From contig NZ_JAGGOZ010000048.1 of assembly GCF_018614075.1 (NCBI RefSeq), positions 1-49,573 on the forward strand: a stretch of DNA of 49,573 nucleotides, read 5' to 3'. This document shows positions 16,601 through 24,737 of this stretch, piece by piece. Source of the DNA: Streptomyces sp. ISL-94. Lineage in GTDB: Bacteria; Actinomycetota; Actinomycetes; Streptomycetales; Streptomycetaceae. The notes beneath the pieces were generated by a model, which did no database searches, was not told where the DNA came from, and was given only the letters and a program-made list of their open reading frames with translations. Positions within the stretch are counted from its first letter, which is position 1, and every line of letters starts with the position of its first letter. The translations under genes and the position numbers were made by a program.

Positions 16601-17143
16601 TCACTGGCTCCTCTGATCCGTGAGCAGTTCCTCGAACAGGGCGCGGTAGTGCACCATCGCCCCGCGCAGCTCCTCCGTCGTCGCCTGTCCCTTCGCACTC
16701 CGCGCCCTGACCTCGTGCGCGGCCCGGTAGTGGTCCAGCGTGCGGCTGTGCTCGACCGACAGGTCGCGGACCGCTCCCCGGTATCCCTCGGTCGGGTAGC
16801 CGCGCTCCGTCATCAGCCTCGACACCAGGTCGTCGGCTTCGTCGACGGCGCCCGCAGGACGGTCCACGAAGTGCTCCTGTACGCCGCTCCACTCCTCGGA
16901 GTAGTGGCGCCGCCGCGCGGGGGGGAGTTCCTTGATCTCGAGCTGGTCGTGCCGTTCCTCGCGGGCGTGCAGCTCGCGCTCGGCGGCCAGTGCGCCGCCC
17001 TTCTCCTCCACCGTGCGTTCGTACTCCGGGCCGAAGCGGTCGCGCAGGTGGCGCCGCCGCGCCAGGAGCCACAGAAGGGCGGATAGGGCGATCACCACGA
17101 CCACCGCGGCCGCGATAACGGCTATGAGCGTGTTCGTCGACAT
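16601..17143 (-). CDS. Membrane-anchored helical protein, paralogue of the downstream gene
   Basis: The product has 180 residues. Residues ~6-28 are one transmembrane helix (IAVIAAAVVVVIALSALLWL) followed by LARRRHLRDRFGPEYER, so the body is probably cytoplasmic. I remember the RxRFGPEYxR sequence as common in small actinomycete membrane proteins. Residues ~79-172 carry the same domain as the next gene (EEWSGVQEHFVDRPAGAVDEAD, then a helix ending RGAMVHYRALFEELL). The stop is one base from the next ATG. The pair looks like a membrane-bound and a soluble version of one helical domain. No known function. Confidence 0.75.
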   Translation of the reverse strand: MSTNTLIAVIAAAVVVVIALSALLWLLARRRHLRDRFGPEYERTVEEKGGALAAERELHAREERHDQLEIKELPPARRRHYSEEWSGVQEHFVDRPAGAVDEADDLVSRLMTERGYPTEGYRGAVRDLSVEHSRTLDHYRAAHEVRARSAKGQATTEELRGAMVHYRALFEELLTDQRSQ

Positions 17144-17248
17144 GTTGGGCCTCCGTCCTGCGGCCTTGAGCCGCCTGCATGGGCCCGGCTGCCCATCCTC
17201 CGGGTGGACAAACCAGGCATATCTTGGCGGGCGCTCCCAGGGGCGGCC

Positions 17249-18112
17249 TCACATGTGCCGGTTGGCGTAGTACTGCTCGATGAGGCGGATGGCGGCGACA
17301 TCGTCCTCGTGGCGTCCGCTCTCGAAGTCGGGCGAGTCCTTGACCTCCGCCTTGGTGGCGGAGAGATGGACCGTCCGGTTCCCGGTGTCCACCCGGCCCA
17401 CCACGTCGACCGGGACCAGGACATGACGCCCGAAGATCCACGGACCGGTGTCGACGACGAGGTGGTCCCGGCCCGCCTCGGGCGAATGGCGGTCCACCGT
17501 GCCGATGTGCCCGTCGGACGCCTCGACCCGGTAGCCGATCAGCGTGTCGTCCGTGTCCTGCGGGTCGTCCCGCCGCATGTGCCGGTCGAATTCCCGGACG
17601 ACGGCGGCGCCGAAGGCGTCCAGGTCGTCCGGCTTCCGGCTGGTGATCAGCGTGGACGGCGCCGCCCGGCAGACCCGTACCGGCTCGTCGACCCAGGTGC
17701 CGCCGGCGTTGCGGATGTCGGTGGCCAGGCTCGGCCACGAGGTCAGCGTCCGCCCCCGTACGACACCGGCCTCCACCAGCATCCAGGGGGCGTGGCAGAT
17801 CGCGGCGACGGGCTTGCCCTCGGTGAAGAAGCTGCGGGTGAAGCCGACGGCGCGCTCGTTCATCCGCAGGGCGTCGGGGTTGGCGACTCCGCCGGGCAGG
17901 ACGAGCGCGTCGAAGGCCTCGGAGGTGTCACCGGCGAGGATGTGGTCGACGGTGAAGCGGCCGGCCCTGTCGAGGTGGTGGAAGGCCTGGACCTGTCCGG
18001 CCTCGGTCGAGACCAGCTGGGGGTTCCAGCCGGCCCCTTCGACGGCCTTCCACGGTTCGGTGAGTTCGACTTCTTCGACGCCTTCGCGTGCGGTGAGGAA
18101 AGCGATGCGCAC
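17249..18112 (-). CDS. DJ-1/PfpI-family protein fused to a PRC-barrel-like domain
   Basis: The product has 287 residues. I prefer the GTG at 18112 to the longer frame because AAGGAGG lies 8 bases before it. Residues ~2-180 form a type-1 glutamine amidotransferase-like DJ-1/PfpI domain with ALVLPGGVANPD and the nucleophile elbow AICHAPWMLV (Cys106, His107), as in PfpI-type proteases and deglycases. Residues ~188-255 look like a PRC-barrel or DUF2171-like small beta domain (LIGYRVEASDGHIGTVDRHS, VLVPVDVVGRVD, TVHLSATKAEV). A short helical tail follows (RLIEQYYANRH). It may repair or remove damaged protein or small molecules under stress, with the barrel giving docking. The fusion is noteworthy. 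Confidence 0.8.
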   Translation of the reverse strand: MRIAFLTAREGVEEVELTEPWKAVEGAGWNPQLVSTEAGQVQAFHHLDRAGRFTVDHILAGDTSEAFDALVLPGGVANPDALRMNERAVGFTRSFFTEGKPVAAICHAPWMLVEAGVVRGRTLTSWPSLATDIRNAGGTWVDEPVRVCRAAPSTLITSRKPDDLDAFGAAVVREFDRHMRRDDPQDTDDTLIGYRVEASDGHIGTVDRHSPEAGRDHLVVDTGPWIFGRHVLVPVDVVGRVDTGNRTVHLSATKAEVKDSPDFESGRHEDDVAAIRLIEQYYANRHM

Positions 18113-18193
18113 CTGTTCCACCTCCTTCGGCCCCCCGGACACGTACACGGCTTTCGTTGCCCCCTGCGCGACGCCTGCCCCGGCGTGGGCCGT

Positions 18194-19204
18194 TCAAGCA
18201 CCGAGGGGGGTGTGGCCGGCCGGCACCGCTTCCTCGGGCGCGACCGGCCCGGGCGGGCTGCCGTCGCCGAACGGCCGCCCGCCCAGCGCGGTCCGGCCGT
18301 GCGGTGCCGTCCAGCCCGACAGGTCGGGCCCCTCGGGCACGATGCCGGTGGGGTTGATGTCGGAGTGCACGAGGTAGTAGTGCCGCCTGATGTGGTCGAA
18401 ATCGACGGTGTCGCCGAAGCCGGGTGTCTGGAACAGGTCCCGCGCGTACGCCCACAGCACCGGCATCTCGCTCAGCTTGTGCCGGTTGCACTTGAAGTGG
18501 CCGTGGTACACGGCGTCGAAGCGGACGAGGGTGGTGAACAGGCGCACGTCGGCTTCGGTGACCGTGTCGCCGACGAGGTACCGGGAGCCCGCGAGCCGGG
18601 CGGACAGCCAGTCGAGCCGGGCGAACAACCGCTCGTACGCGTCGGTGTACGCCTCCTGCGATCCGGCGAACCCGGCCCGGTAGACGCCGTTGTTCACGTC
18701 GCGGTAGACCACCTCGTTCACCGCGTCGATCTGCGGCCGCAGCGCGGGCGGGTAGAGCGCGGGCGCCCCCGCCCGGTGGTGGGGCGCCCACTCCAGCGAC
18801 AGGTCGAGCGTGAGCTGCGGGAAGTCGTTGGTCACGACCTTCCCGGACGTGACGTCCACGATCGCAGGCACCGTGATGCCCCGGTCGTAGCCGGGGTCGA
18901 GCGCGAGGTACGCCTCCTCGAGCCGCTCGATGCCCAGTACGGGGTCACGCCCGCCCGGATCGAGGCCGAAGGTCCAGCTGTGCTCGTCGTGCACGGGTCC
19001 GGCGACGGCCATCGGGAGCGCCTGTTCCAGCCCGAGCAGGCGCCGTACGATCACCGCCCGGCTCGCCCACGGACAGGCGCGGCTCACCACCAGACGGTAG
19101 CGCCCGGGCTCCGCCGGGTAGCCGTCGCGCCCCTCGGCGGTGATCCGCGTGGTGACGTACCGGCTGTCGCGGGAGTACTCCTTGCCAGGGCTTACATAGC
19201 TCAC
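18194..19204 (-). CDS. Glutathionyl-hydroquinone reductase-like (Xi-class GST fold) protein
   Basis: The product has 336 residues. N-terminal thioredoxin-like domain: RYRLVVSRACPWASRAVIVR contains the CPWA catalytic motif of the YqjG/ECM4 family, and VVTNDFPQLTLDLS is the usual thiol-binding region. Residues ~170-300 are the all-helical GST C-terminal domain (SRYLVGDTVTEADVRLFTTL, then HFKCNRHKL). Family enzymes reduce S-glutathionyl-hydroquinones with a thiol. Streptomyces makes mycothiol rather than glutathione, so the real thiol partner is uncertain. It lies 9 bp beyond the metallophosphoesterase stop on the same strand and may be in that operon. The C-terminal ~40 residues are an extra Pro/Gly/Ala tail. 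Confidence 0.87.
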   Translation of the reverse strand: MSYVSPGKEYSRDSRYVTTRITAEGRDGYPAEPGRYRLVVSRACPWASRAVIVRRLLGLEQALPMAVAGPVHDEHSWTFGLDPGGRDPVLGIERLEEAYLALDPGYDRGITVPAIVDVTSGKVVTNDFPQLTLDLSLEWAPHHRAGAPALYPPALRPQIDAVNEVVYRDVNNGVYRAGFAGSQEAYTDAYERLFARLDWLSARLAGSRYLVGDTVTEADVRLFTTLVRFDAVYHGHFKCNRHKLSEMPVLWAYARDLFQTPGFGDTVDFDHIRRHYYLVHSDINPTGIVPEGPDLSGWTAPHGRTALGGRPFGDGSPPGPVAPEEAVPAGHTPLGA

Positions 19205-19213
19205 GCCCTGCGC

Positions 19214-19978
19214 CTACCCCAAACCCCAGCCCCCACCCGCCTCGGGTCCGTGCCCGTCCGGGGTGACGTGGTAGACGGCGAAGGCCCGGTCGATGACGGG
19301 CATGGCGACGTTGCGCACGCGGACACCGCCCGCCGTCATACCGTGCTCGGTGCCCTGGTGGGCGTGCCCGTGGATGATCAGGTCGGCTCCCTCCTCGTCC
19401 ACCGCCTCCGCCAGGAGGTAGCTGCCGAGGAAGGGATAGATCTCCCGCGGCTCACCCGCCAGGGTGTCCGGTACGGGCGCGTAGTGGGTGAGCGCGATGC
19501 GCAGCGTGCTGCCCGCTTCGCGCAGTTCGCGCAGCGCCCGGCCGAGGCCTTCGGCGTAGCCGCGGGTGCAGCGGATGAAGTCCTTCATCTCCGGTTCGCC
19601 GAACTCGCTTCCGCTGCGCCCCGCGAAGCCTCCGCAGAAGCCCTTGGTGCCCGCGACGCCGACCCTTCGGCCGCCGAGGTCGAGGAGCACCCCCTCGCCC
19701 TCCAGGACGTGCACGCCCGCTGCCCGCAGCTCCCGGGCGACGGCCGCCTGCTGATTGCTGTGGTAGTCGTGGTTGCCGAGGACCGCGACCACGGGAACCG
19801 GCAGCCCGGCCACCTCCGAGGCCACCACCCGGGCTTCCTCCGCCGTGCCGTGCCGCGTCAGGTCGCCGGCCAGGAGCAGTACGTCGGCGCATTCGCCGAG
19901 GGTGTCGAAGGCCGGCCGCAGCAGCCCGGCGCTGTCCGTCCCGAAGTGGATGTCCCCTATCGCCGCCACGCGGATCAT
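19214..19978 (-). CDS. Calcineurin-like metallophosphoesterase
   Basis: The product has 254 residues with all the dinuclear-metal motifs in order: GDIH (residues ~8-11), GDLTRHG, GNHDYH, LTHYAP and GHAH. Such enzymes hydrolyse phosphomonoesters or diesters; the substrate is unknown. It is cytosolic with no signal peptide. Its ATG overlaps the stop of the BON-domain gene by 4 bases (ATGA), so it is coupled to the two genes upstream. Confidence 0.9.
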   Translation of the reverse strand: MIRVAAIGDIHFGTDSAGLLRPAFDTLGECADVLLLAGDLTRHGTAEEARVVASEVAGLPVPVVAVLGNHDYHSNQQAAVARELRAAGVHVLEGEGVLLDLGGRRVGVAGTKGFCGGFAGRSGSEFGEPEMKDFIRCTRGYAEGLGRALRELREAGSTLRIALTHYAPVPDTLAGEPREIYPFLGSYLLAEAVDEEGADLIIHGHAHQGTEHGMTAGGVRVRNVAMPVIDRAFAVYHVTPDGHGPEAGGGWGLG

Positions 19979-20229
19979 GACAGCTCCTCCGAGTGGTCGG
20001 GCGGGCCGGGGCGGCTCACCGTGAGGTCGTCGTACCAGTCCAGGCCGGCCAGCTCCTCACCGGCCACCCGCAGGACCGCTGTCCGGCACTCCTCGTCGGT
20101 GACGCGGCCCCGTACGACGGCCCGCGCGCCGTGCATCTCGACGCGTACGCCGATTTCGGCGGTCTCCTCGCGGGCCAGCCGGTCGAGCAGGTGCTGGATG
20201 CGGTACTCGGTGATCTCGGAGCCGGTCAT
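19975..20229 (-). CDS. Small BON-domain protein
   Basis: The product has 84 residues from the ATG at 20229. Residues ~5-72 fit a BON domain: EYRIQHLLDRLAREETAEIG, then the beta-strand VRVEMHGARAVVRGRVTDEE and a closing helix plus strand (WYDDLTV). BON domains usually bind phospholipid surfaces or act as adaptor modules. There is no signal peptide or lipobox, so this one is cytosolic. Four-base ATGA overlaps at both ends tie it to the nucleotidyltransferase-like gene before it and the phosphoesterase after it. Confidence 0.75.
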   Translation of the reverse strand: MTGSEITEYRIQHLLDRLAREETAEIGVRVEMHGARAVVRGRVTDEECRTAVLRVAGEELAGLDWYDDLTVSRPGPPDHSEELS

Positions 20230-20924
20230 GACGCTCCCTCCGTCCGCTCCGGGCGGTCGATGACGTGAAGCCGTTCGAGCAGGTAGAGGAAGGCGTCGGA
20301 CAGCGGCGCCGCCCGGTGGTCGTGATCGATCCGGTCCCAGTCGATCTGTTCGCGCAGCATGCGGGCCATGGGCAGCAGGTCTCCGAAGTCGCAGTAGTGC
20401 TCGCAGAGCGCGGAGAGGCGGCTCTCCATCAGGTCGGTGGGCGCCAGCACCGGCATCCACACGGAGTCCACCGCCTTGACGCTCGCCCGCTCCAGCAGTT
20501 CCGTACTGACCGGGCGCCGGGCCAGCTCGAAGATCAGGTCGATCTCCTCGCCACCCGAGCGTCCTTTGACCAGCCAGTCCTCAGGGGCGCGGCGCATGGC
20601 GATGCCGCCGCTCTCCATGGCCTCGATCACCGCGTCGGCGTCTTCGGGCCGGACACAGAAGTCGGTGTCGTGCTGGAAGCGGGCCGGCAGGCCGTGGGCG
20701 AAGGCGGCCACGCTGCCGGCCAGGGCGAAGGGCTTCCCGGTGCGCTTCAGCAGCGCTGCCACGTGCTTGGTGGTCTCCAGGATCGCCTGGGTGTGGTCCC
20801 TGGGCAGCGGACCTTCGGCCGGTTGCGGCGGGCTCAGGCCTTCCGGCGGGTGGATGCCCGTCGGGGTGCGCGGGATGGTTTCACGGGTCACGGCGCGCCT
20901 CACTATCCGTGTCACTGTCGGCAC
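20226..20924 (-). CDS. Nucleotidyltransferase-fold protein (AbiEii/DUF6036-like)
   Basis: The product has up to 232 residues. The core reads like a minimal nucleotidyltransferase: FALAGSVAAFAHG (GS motif) followed by FQHDTDFCVRPEDADAVIEA (DxD-like metal-binding residues) and GGEEIDLIFEL (third acidic position). The C-terminal part is helical (PTDLMESRLSALCEHYCDFG). Proteins of this type include stand-alone enzymes and AbiEii-type toxins; no antitoxin gene is next to it, so I do not call it a toxin. The start is uncertain: GTG at 20924, or GTG at 20891 behind GTGAGG. First gene of a tightly overlapping trio. Confidence 0.75.
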   Translation of the reverse strand: MPTVTRIVRRAVTRETIPRTPTGIHPPEGLSPPQPAEGPLPRDHTQAILETTKHVAALLKRTGKPFALAGSVAAFAHGLPARFQHDTDFCVRPEDADAVIEAMESGGIAMRRAPEDWLVKGRSGGEEIDLIFELARRPVSTELLERASVKAVDSVWMPVLAPTDLMESRLSALCEHYCDFGDLLPMARMLREQIDWDRIDHDHRAAPLSDAFLYLLERLHVIDRPERTEGAS

Positions 20925-21055
20925 CGGGCGCCTAACCCGTCCGGCGCCGCCGAAACCACCTCTCGCCCCCGGAATGGTGCGGATGAAGGGGTGAGGAGTG
21001 CGGGGGAGCGCGGCGGGTAGGCGCCCCCCATGTTCCGATCCGGCGGGAGGCGCGT

Positions 21056-21727
21056 ATGAACCGGGCAGCGCTGTTCGACGTCGACGGCACCCTCGCCGAC
21101 ACCAACCACCTCCATGTCACCTGCTGGTGGGAGGCGTTGAGACAGGCCGGCCACGACGTCGCCATGCACGACATCCACCGTGCGATCGGCCTGCCCGGCG
21201 AGGACCTGCTCGCGCACCTGCTGGGCGAGGACCGCGACACGGACGAAGACGACACGCTGACCGCCGCCCACGACACCCTCTACGGCACGTATTTCGACCG
21301 GCTGCCCCCGCTGGACTCGGCGGCCGAGCTCCTGCGCGAGCTGGACCGGCGCGGCTGGCGGGTCGTGCTCGTGACCTCCGCGCAGCAGGCCGAACTGGAC
21401 GCGCTCCGACGGGCCGTGGACGCCGACGACGCCATCACCGCGACGGCGAGCTCCGACGACGTGAGCGAGGGCAAGCCCGCTCCCGACCCGGTGCACCACG
21501 CCCTCGGCCTGGTGGACGCGCCCGCGCGCGGCGCCGTGTTCGTCGGCGACACGGTCTGGGACATGAAGGCGGCCACCCGGGCCGGCGTCGCCTGCGTGGG
21601 CCTGCTGTGCGGCGGCATCCCGCGCGCCGACCTCGAAGAGGCGGGGGCGCAAGCCGTGTACCGGCATCCCGCCGATCTCCTCGCCCACCTCGCCGACAGC
21701 CCGTTCGGCGTCCCGCCGGCCCACTGA
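21056..21727 (+). CDS. HAD-family phosphatase (phosphoglycolate phosphatase/beta-PGM-like)
   Basis: The product has 223 residues. HAD motifs: ALFDVDGTLADTN (nucleophile Asp and acid Asp), VVLVTSA (motif II Ser), EGKPAPDP (motif III Lys) and VGDTVWDMKAA (motif IV). Residues ~15-85 form the helical C1 cap typical of phosphoglycolate phosphatase and beta-phosphoglucomutase relatives. The substrate is unknown. It is monocistronic and divergent from the nucleotidyltransferase operon. GGCGGGAGG upstream is a good SD for the ATG. Confidence 0.9.
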   Translation: MNRAALFDVDGTLADTNHLHVTCWWEALRQAGHDVAMHDIHRAIGLPGEDLLAHLLGEDRDTDEDDTLTAAHDTLYGTYFDRLPPLDSAAELLRELDRRGWRVVLVTSAQQAELDALRRAVDADDAITATASSDDVSEGKPAPDPVHHALGLVDAPARGAVFVGDTVWDMKAATRAGVACVGLLCGGIPRADLEEAGAQAVYRHPADLLAHLADSPFGVPPAH

Positions 21728-21854
21728 CCGCTCCGGGAATCCCCGGACGCCGTCGGCGCCCCGTTGCTCACAGCGAGCCCATCCTTCGCGTGCGGCCGTG
21801 ACGCCCCGCCTCGCCGCAGCATCCGCCACAGCCGGGAAGTGGCATGCTCAATGT

Positions 21855-24287
21855 ATGGAACGCGACCCCGTGACGGCCGAAGCGGGTGACAGTGCGGCAC
21901 GCGAGGTGCTGGCGCTGGCCAAGGTCGTGGCCCGGCTCCGTGCCGAGGTCGGGGAGCTGGAGGCCACGGCCTCGACGACGGCCGTCGTCGAGCGGGCCAG
22001 AGGCGTGGTCATGGGCCAGGCGGGCGTCCCGGCGGACGCGGCGTACGAGCTGCTGCAGGCGCGTGCCGTACAGCGCCGGCGGACCCTGCTGGAGGAATGC
22101 TGGATCACCGTGGGCCAGACCGGCTCCGCTCCTGTGCCGGCAGCGCCGCGGGCCGGGGCGGCCGATCCCGGCACGCCCGCCGAACCGCCGGAGCCGGACC
22201 TCTCGCCCTTCATCACGGGCCGCTACGTCCGCGGCGGCGGGTGGCAGACCGGGCACCGGCTGCTCCTGGCCCGGCTGGCCGAGGGCCTGGCCGGCACGCG
22301 TACCGCGGACGACGTCGCGGAGCTCTTGCGGGCGGTACTGTGCGAGGCGGCGGACGTGGACGCGGTGATGATCTACACCGCGGCGGTCGCCGGAAGCCTG
22401 GAGCTGGCCGGGCGGGCCGGCGTCAGCGATGCGCTGGCCGAGCAGAGGAGCCACATTCCCCCGCTGAGCGGTGTCGCAGCGCTGGAGGCCATCTCCGCCC
22501 AGTCGGCGGTGTGGCTCGAAGATCCCGGGCCGGACGCCGCCCGGTACCTGCTGATCGGGGATCCGCCCGGGCGGTGGCCTTCGCGTGCATGGGTCCCCGT
22601 ACCCGGCCGTCGGCCGATGACGACGGTCGTGGGGTTCTTCCGCACCGTGCCGGGCCCCTTTGACGGCCGTACCCGGACCCTGCTCCGGCGGGCCGTCAGG
22701 CTCTGCGGCGGTCCTCTCCGGGAAGACCGGGGCCCCCACGGACTCGTCCCCCTCCACGCGGACGTCGAGGCCGTCCAGAGGGTGCTGGACGCCCTGGCCG
22801 GGCCGGCGGTCCTGCTCACCCCCCTGCGGGCCCACACGGGGGAGGTGGAGGACTACCGGATCGACGCGGCGGCGCCGGAGTCGGTCGACGTGGCCGGTAG
22901 GACGGGCAAGGAGCTGGTCGGCCGGCTGGTCCTGGAGACCTATCCCACCGTGGCGGGCACCGCCCTGTGGGACGGATACCTGGACACACTGGCCACGGGG
23001 ACCGCCTACGAGGGCGAGCCCTTCACCTATGAGGAAGTGACCGCCGGAGTCGCCCGGCAGTCGGTGTACTCGGTCCGGGCGTCCCGGCTGGGCGACCGGC
23101 TGGTCGTCTCCTGGATCCGCCACGACACCACCGAACGCGAGACGCGCCGGCTGACCGACATGCAGCGGCTGGGAAACCTCGGCTGGGCGGGCTGGAACCT
23201 GGTCACGGACACCATCGCCTGGTCCGACCAGGTCTACGCCATCTTCGACCGCGACCCCGCCCTGGGGCCCATGCGACTGGAGGAACTGCCCCAGCACCTG
23301 GTGGCGGAAGACGTTCCGAAGCTGGGCGCGGCCGTCCGGCGGCTGCTGCGCGACGGAGAGGCCGTGGACCAGCCCTTCCGCGTCACCACCACGCAGGGCG
23401 TACGGCACCTGCGGATCGTCGCGGAGGCGCATCGGGACGCGGACGGCACACCCGTCGAGGTACACGGCTTCTTCCAGGACCTCACGCCGCAGCGGGAGGC
23501 CGAACTCGCCCTGCTCGAGAGCGAACGCGCCAACCTCGTCCAGCGCGGCATGCTGAAGGCCGAACGTGCGCTCGCCGCCCGGCTCCAGGACACCCTGCTG
23601 CCGATACCCGAACAGTCGCTGGAACTCGCGGGCCTCCGCATCGACGTCGCCTACATCCCCGCGGACAGCGGATTGAACGTCGGCGGCGACTGGTATTCCG
23701 CGATCGAACTGCCGGACAAGAGCGCGCTGTTCGTCGTCGGCGACATCGCCGGCCACGGTCTGGCGGCCGTCGGCACGATGGCGCAGCTGCGGTTCACCAC
23801 CAAGGGCATGACCATCACCGGCTCGGCCCTCCCGGACGTCCTCGGGAGGCTCAACGCCCTCCTGTGCCACACGGCTTCGGATCCGGACGGCGCCACCGCC
23901 ACCATGGCCATGGGGCGCTACCAGCCCTGGGACCGCCGCCTGACCTGGGTGCGGGCCGGGCATCTGCCGCCGCTGCTGATCCGGGGCGGAGAGGCACGCT
24001 TCCTGCCTCAGCCCGACGGGACCCTCCTCGGCGCCGACTTCGACTCCGCGTACGGGCAGGACATGCTCGACCTGCTGCCCGGTGACCACCTGCTGCTCTA
24101 CACGGACGGCCTCGTGGAGGAGCCGGGTGAGGACATCGACCTGGGGCTCGCCCGGCTCGCCGACACGGCCCTGCGGCTCCTGCGCGAGGGCCGGGGTGAA
24201 AGGCTCGCCCGTTCGCTGGCCGCGCTGCGGCCGGGACGCCGGGACGACATCTGCGTCCTGGACCTCCACGTGCCCGACGGACCCTGA
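21855..24287 (+). CDS. ANTAR-GAF-PAS-SpoIIE protein phosphatase
   Basis: The product has 810 residues from the ATG at 21855 (the frame stays open to 21798, but without an SD there). Residues ~28-85 read as an ANTAR domain: VVERARGVVMGQAGVPADAA then YELLQARAVQRRRTLLEEC. A linker leads to a GAF-like domain (~120-290), PAS-like regions (~290-560; the last contains LGNLGWAGWNLVTDTIAWSD) and a PP2C/SpoIIE phosphatase (~577-805) with GGDWYSAI near 609, GDIAGHG, RAGHLPPL and YTDGLVEE. It lacks the C-terminal anti-sigma kinase domain seen in the other phosphatase of this window. It should dephosphorylate an anti-anti-sigma protein. ANTAR domains normally bind paired RNA hairpins, so joining one to a PP2C phosphatase is unusual. 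Confidence 0.9.
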   Translation: MERDPVTAEAGDSAAREVLALAKVVARLRAEVGELEATASTTAVVERARGVVMGQAGVPADAAYELLQARAVQRRRTLLEECWITVGQTGSAPVPAAPRAGAADPGTPAEPPEPDLSPFITGRYVRGGGWQTGHRLLLARLAEGLAGTRTADDVAELLRAVLCEAADVDAVMIYTAAVAGSLELAGRAGVSDALAEQRSHIPPLSGVAALEAISAQSAVWLEDPGPDAARYLLIGDPPGRWPSRAWVPVPGRRPMTTVVGFFRTVPGPFDGRTRTLLRRAVRLCGGPLREDRGPHGLVPLHADVEAVQRVLDALAGPAVLLTPLRAHTGEVEDYRIDAAAPESVDVAGRTGKELVGRLVLETYPTVAGTALWDGYLDTLATGTAYEGEPFTYEEVTAGVARQSVYSVRASRLGDRLVVSWIRHDTTERETRRLTDMQRLGNLGWAGWNLVTDTIAWSDQVYAIFDRDPALGPMRLEELPQHLVAEDVPKLGAAVRRLLRDGEAVDQPFRVTTTQGVRHLRIVAEAHRDADGTPVEVHGFFQDLTPQREAELALLESERANLVQRGMLKAERALAARLQDTLLPIPEQSLELAGLRIDVAYIPADSGLNVGGDWYSAIELPDKSALFVVGDIAGHGLAAVGTMAQLRFTTKGMTITGSALPDVLGRLNALLCHTASDPDGATATMAMGRYQPWDRRLTWVRAGHLPPLLIRGGEARFLPQPDGTLLGADFDSAYGQDMLDLLPGDHLLLYTDGLVEEPGEDIDLGLARLADTALRLLREGRGERLARSLAALRPGRRDDICVLDLHVPDGP

Positions 24288-24737
24288 TCGAAGGAATGCC
24301 CGCAGTGGATGAGGCTCTTTTCCGAACGCGCGCCGGCATGCCGCTCGGTGGCGTGAACTCGCTCCGCGCAGCGGCCGGTTCGGCGGGCGTCCGGCAGATG
24401 CCCGCGTAGCCTCCGCCCCGCGCGGCCGTTCGGCCCGTCCGCGCAGATCGGTGCAACTGGGCGCCTGCGGCCGCCTCATGGCCGGATGAGGGCGTTCGGC
24501 ACGGCGTGGCAGCGCGGCGGAGTTGGAGCAATTTGGACCGTAAATGCATGAATTGACGATCAGTCAAGTGTTCGTGCCGGTGATACGATCATCGCGCTTA
24601 CGAGTGGCGGATGGGCGCAAGACGACATCTCCGGCCATGGGGGACATCCGGGCGCCAACCCGGTACGGATGGTCCGCCCGGTCCGCCCGCATTGACGGAA
24701 TGCGGCAGCTGGTCGTCAGTCGCCTGAAGAGAGTCTT
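24288..24737 (+). promoter_or_regulatory. Intergenic region with probable conservon promoter and a TTGAC dyad
   Basis: This 450-bp gap lies before conservon 1. Most of it is featureless GC-rich sequence. At 24530-24600 the composition becomes distinctly AT-richer and contains the dyad TTGAC-GATCA-GTCAA (24553-24567) and a -10-like TACGAT (24584-24589). The TTGACG to TACGAT distance (25 bp) is too long for a classical promoter, so the dyad may be an operator. The short open frame at 24544-24741 has no SD and I do not accept it. Confidence 0.35.

Noticed and set aside
17204..20263. 1019-residue plus-strand frame spanning several genes
   Set aside because: It runs antisense across five well-supported genes with no domain of its own.
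20226..20924. Toxin-antitoxin system (AbiEii type)
   Set aside because: The nucleotidyltransferase fold alone is not enough; no AbiEi-like antitoxin is adjacent and the operon partners are a BON protein and a phosphoesterase.
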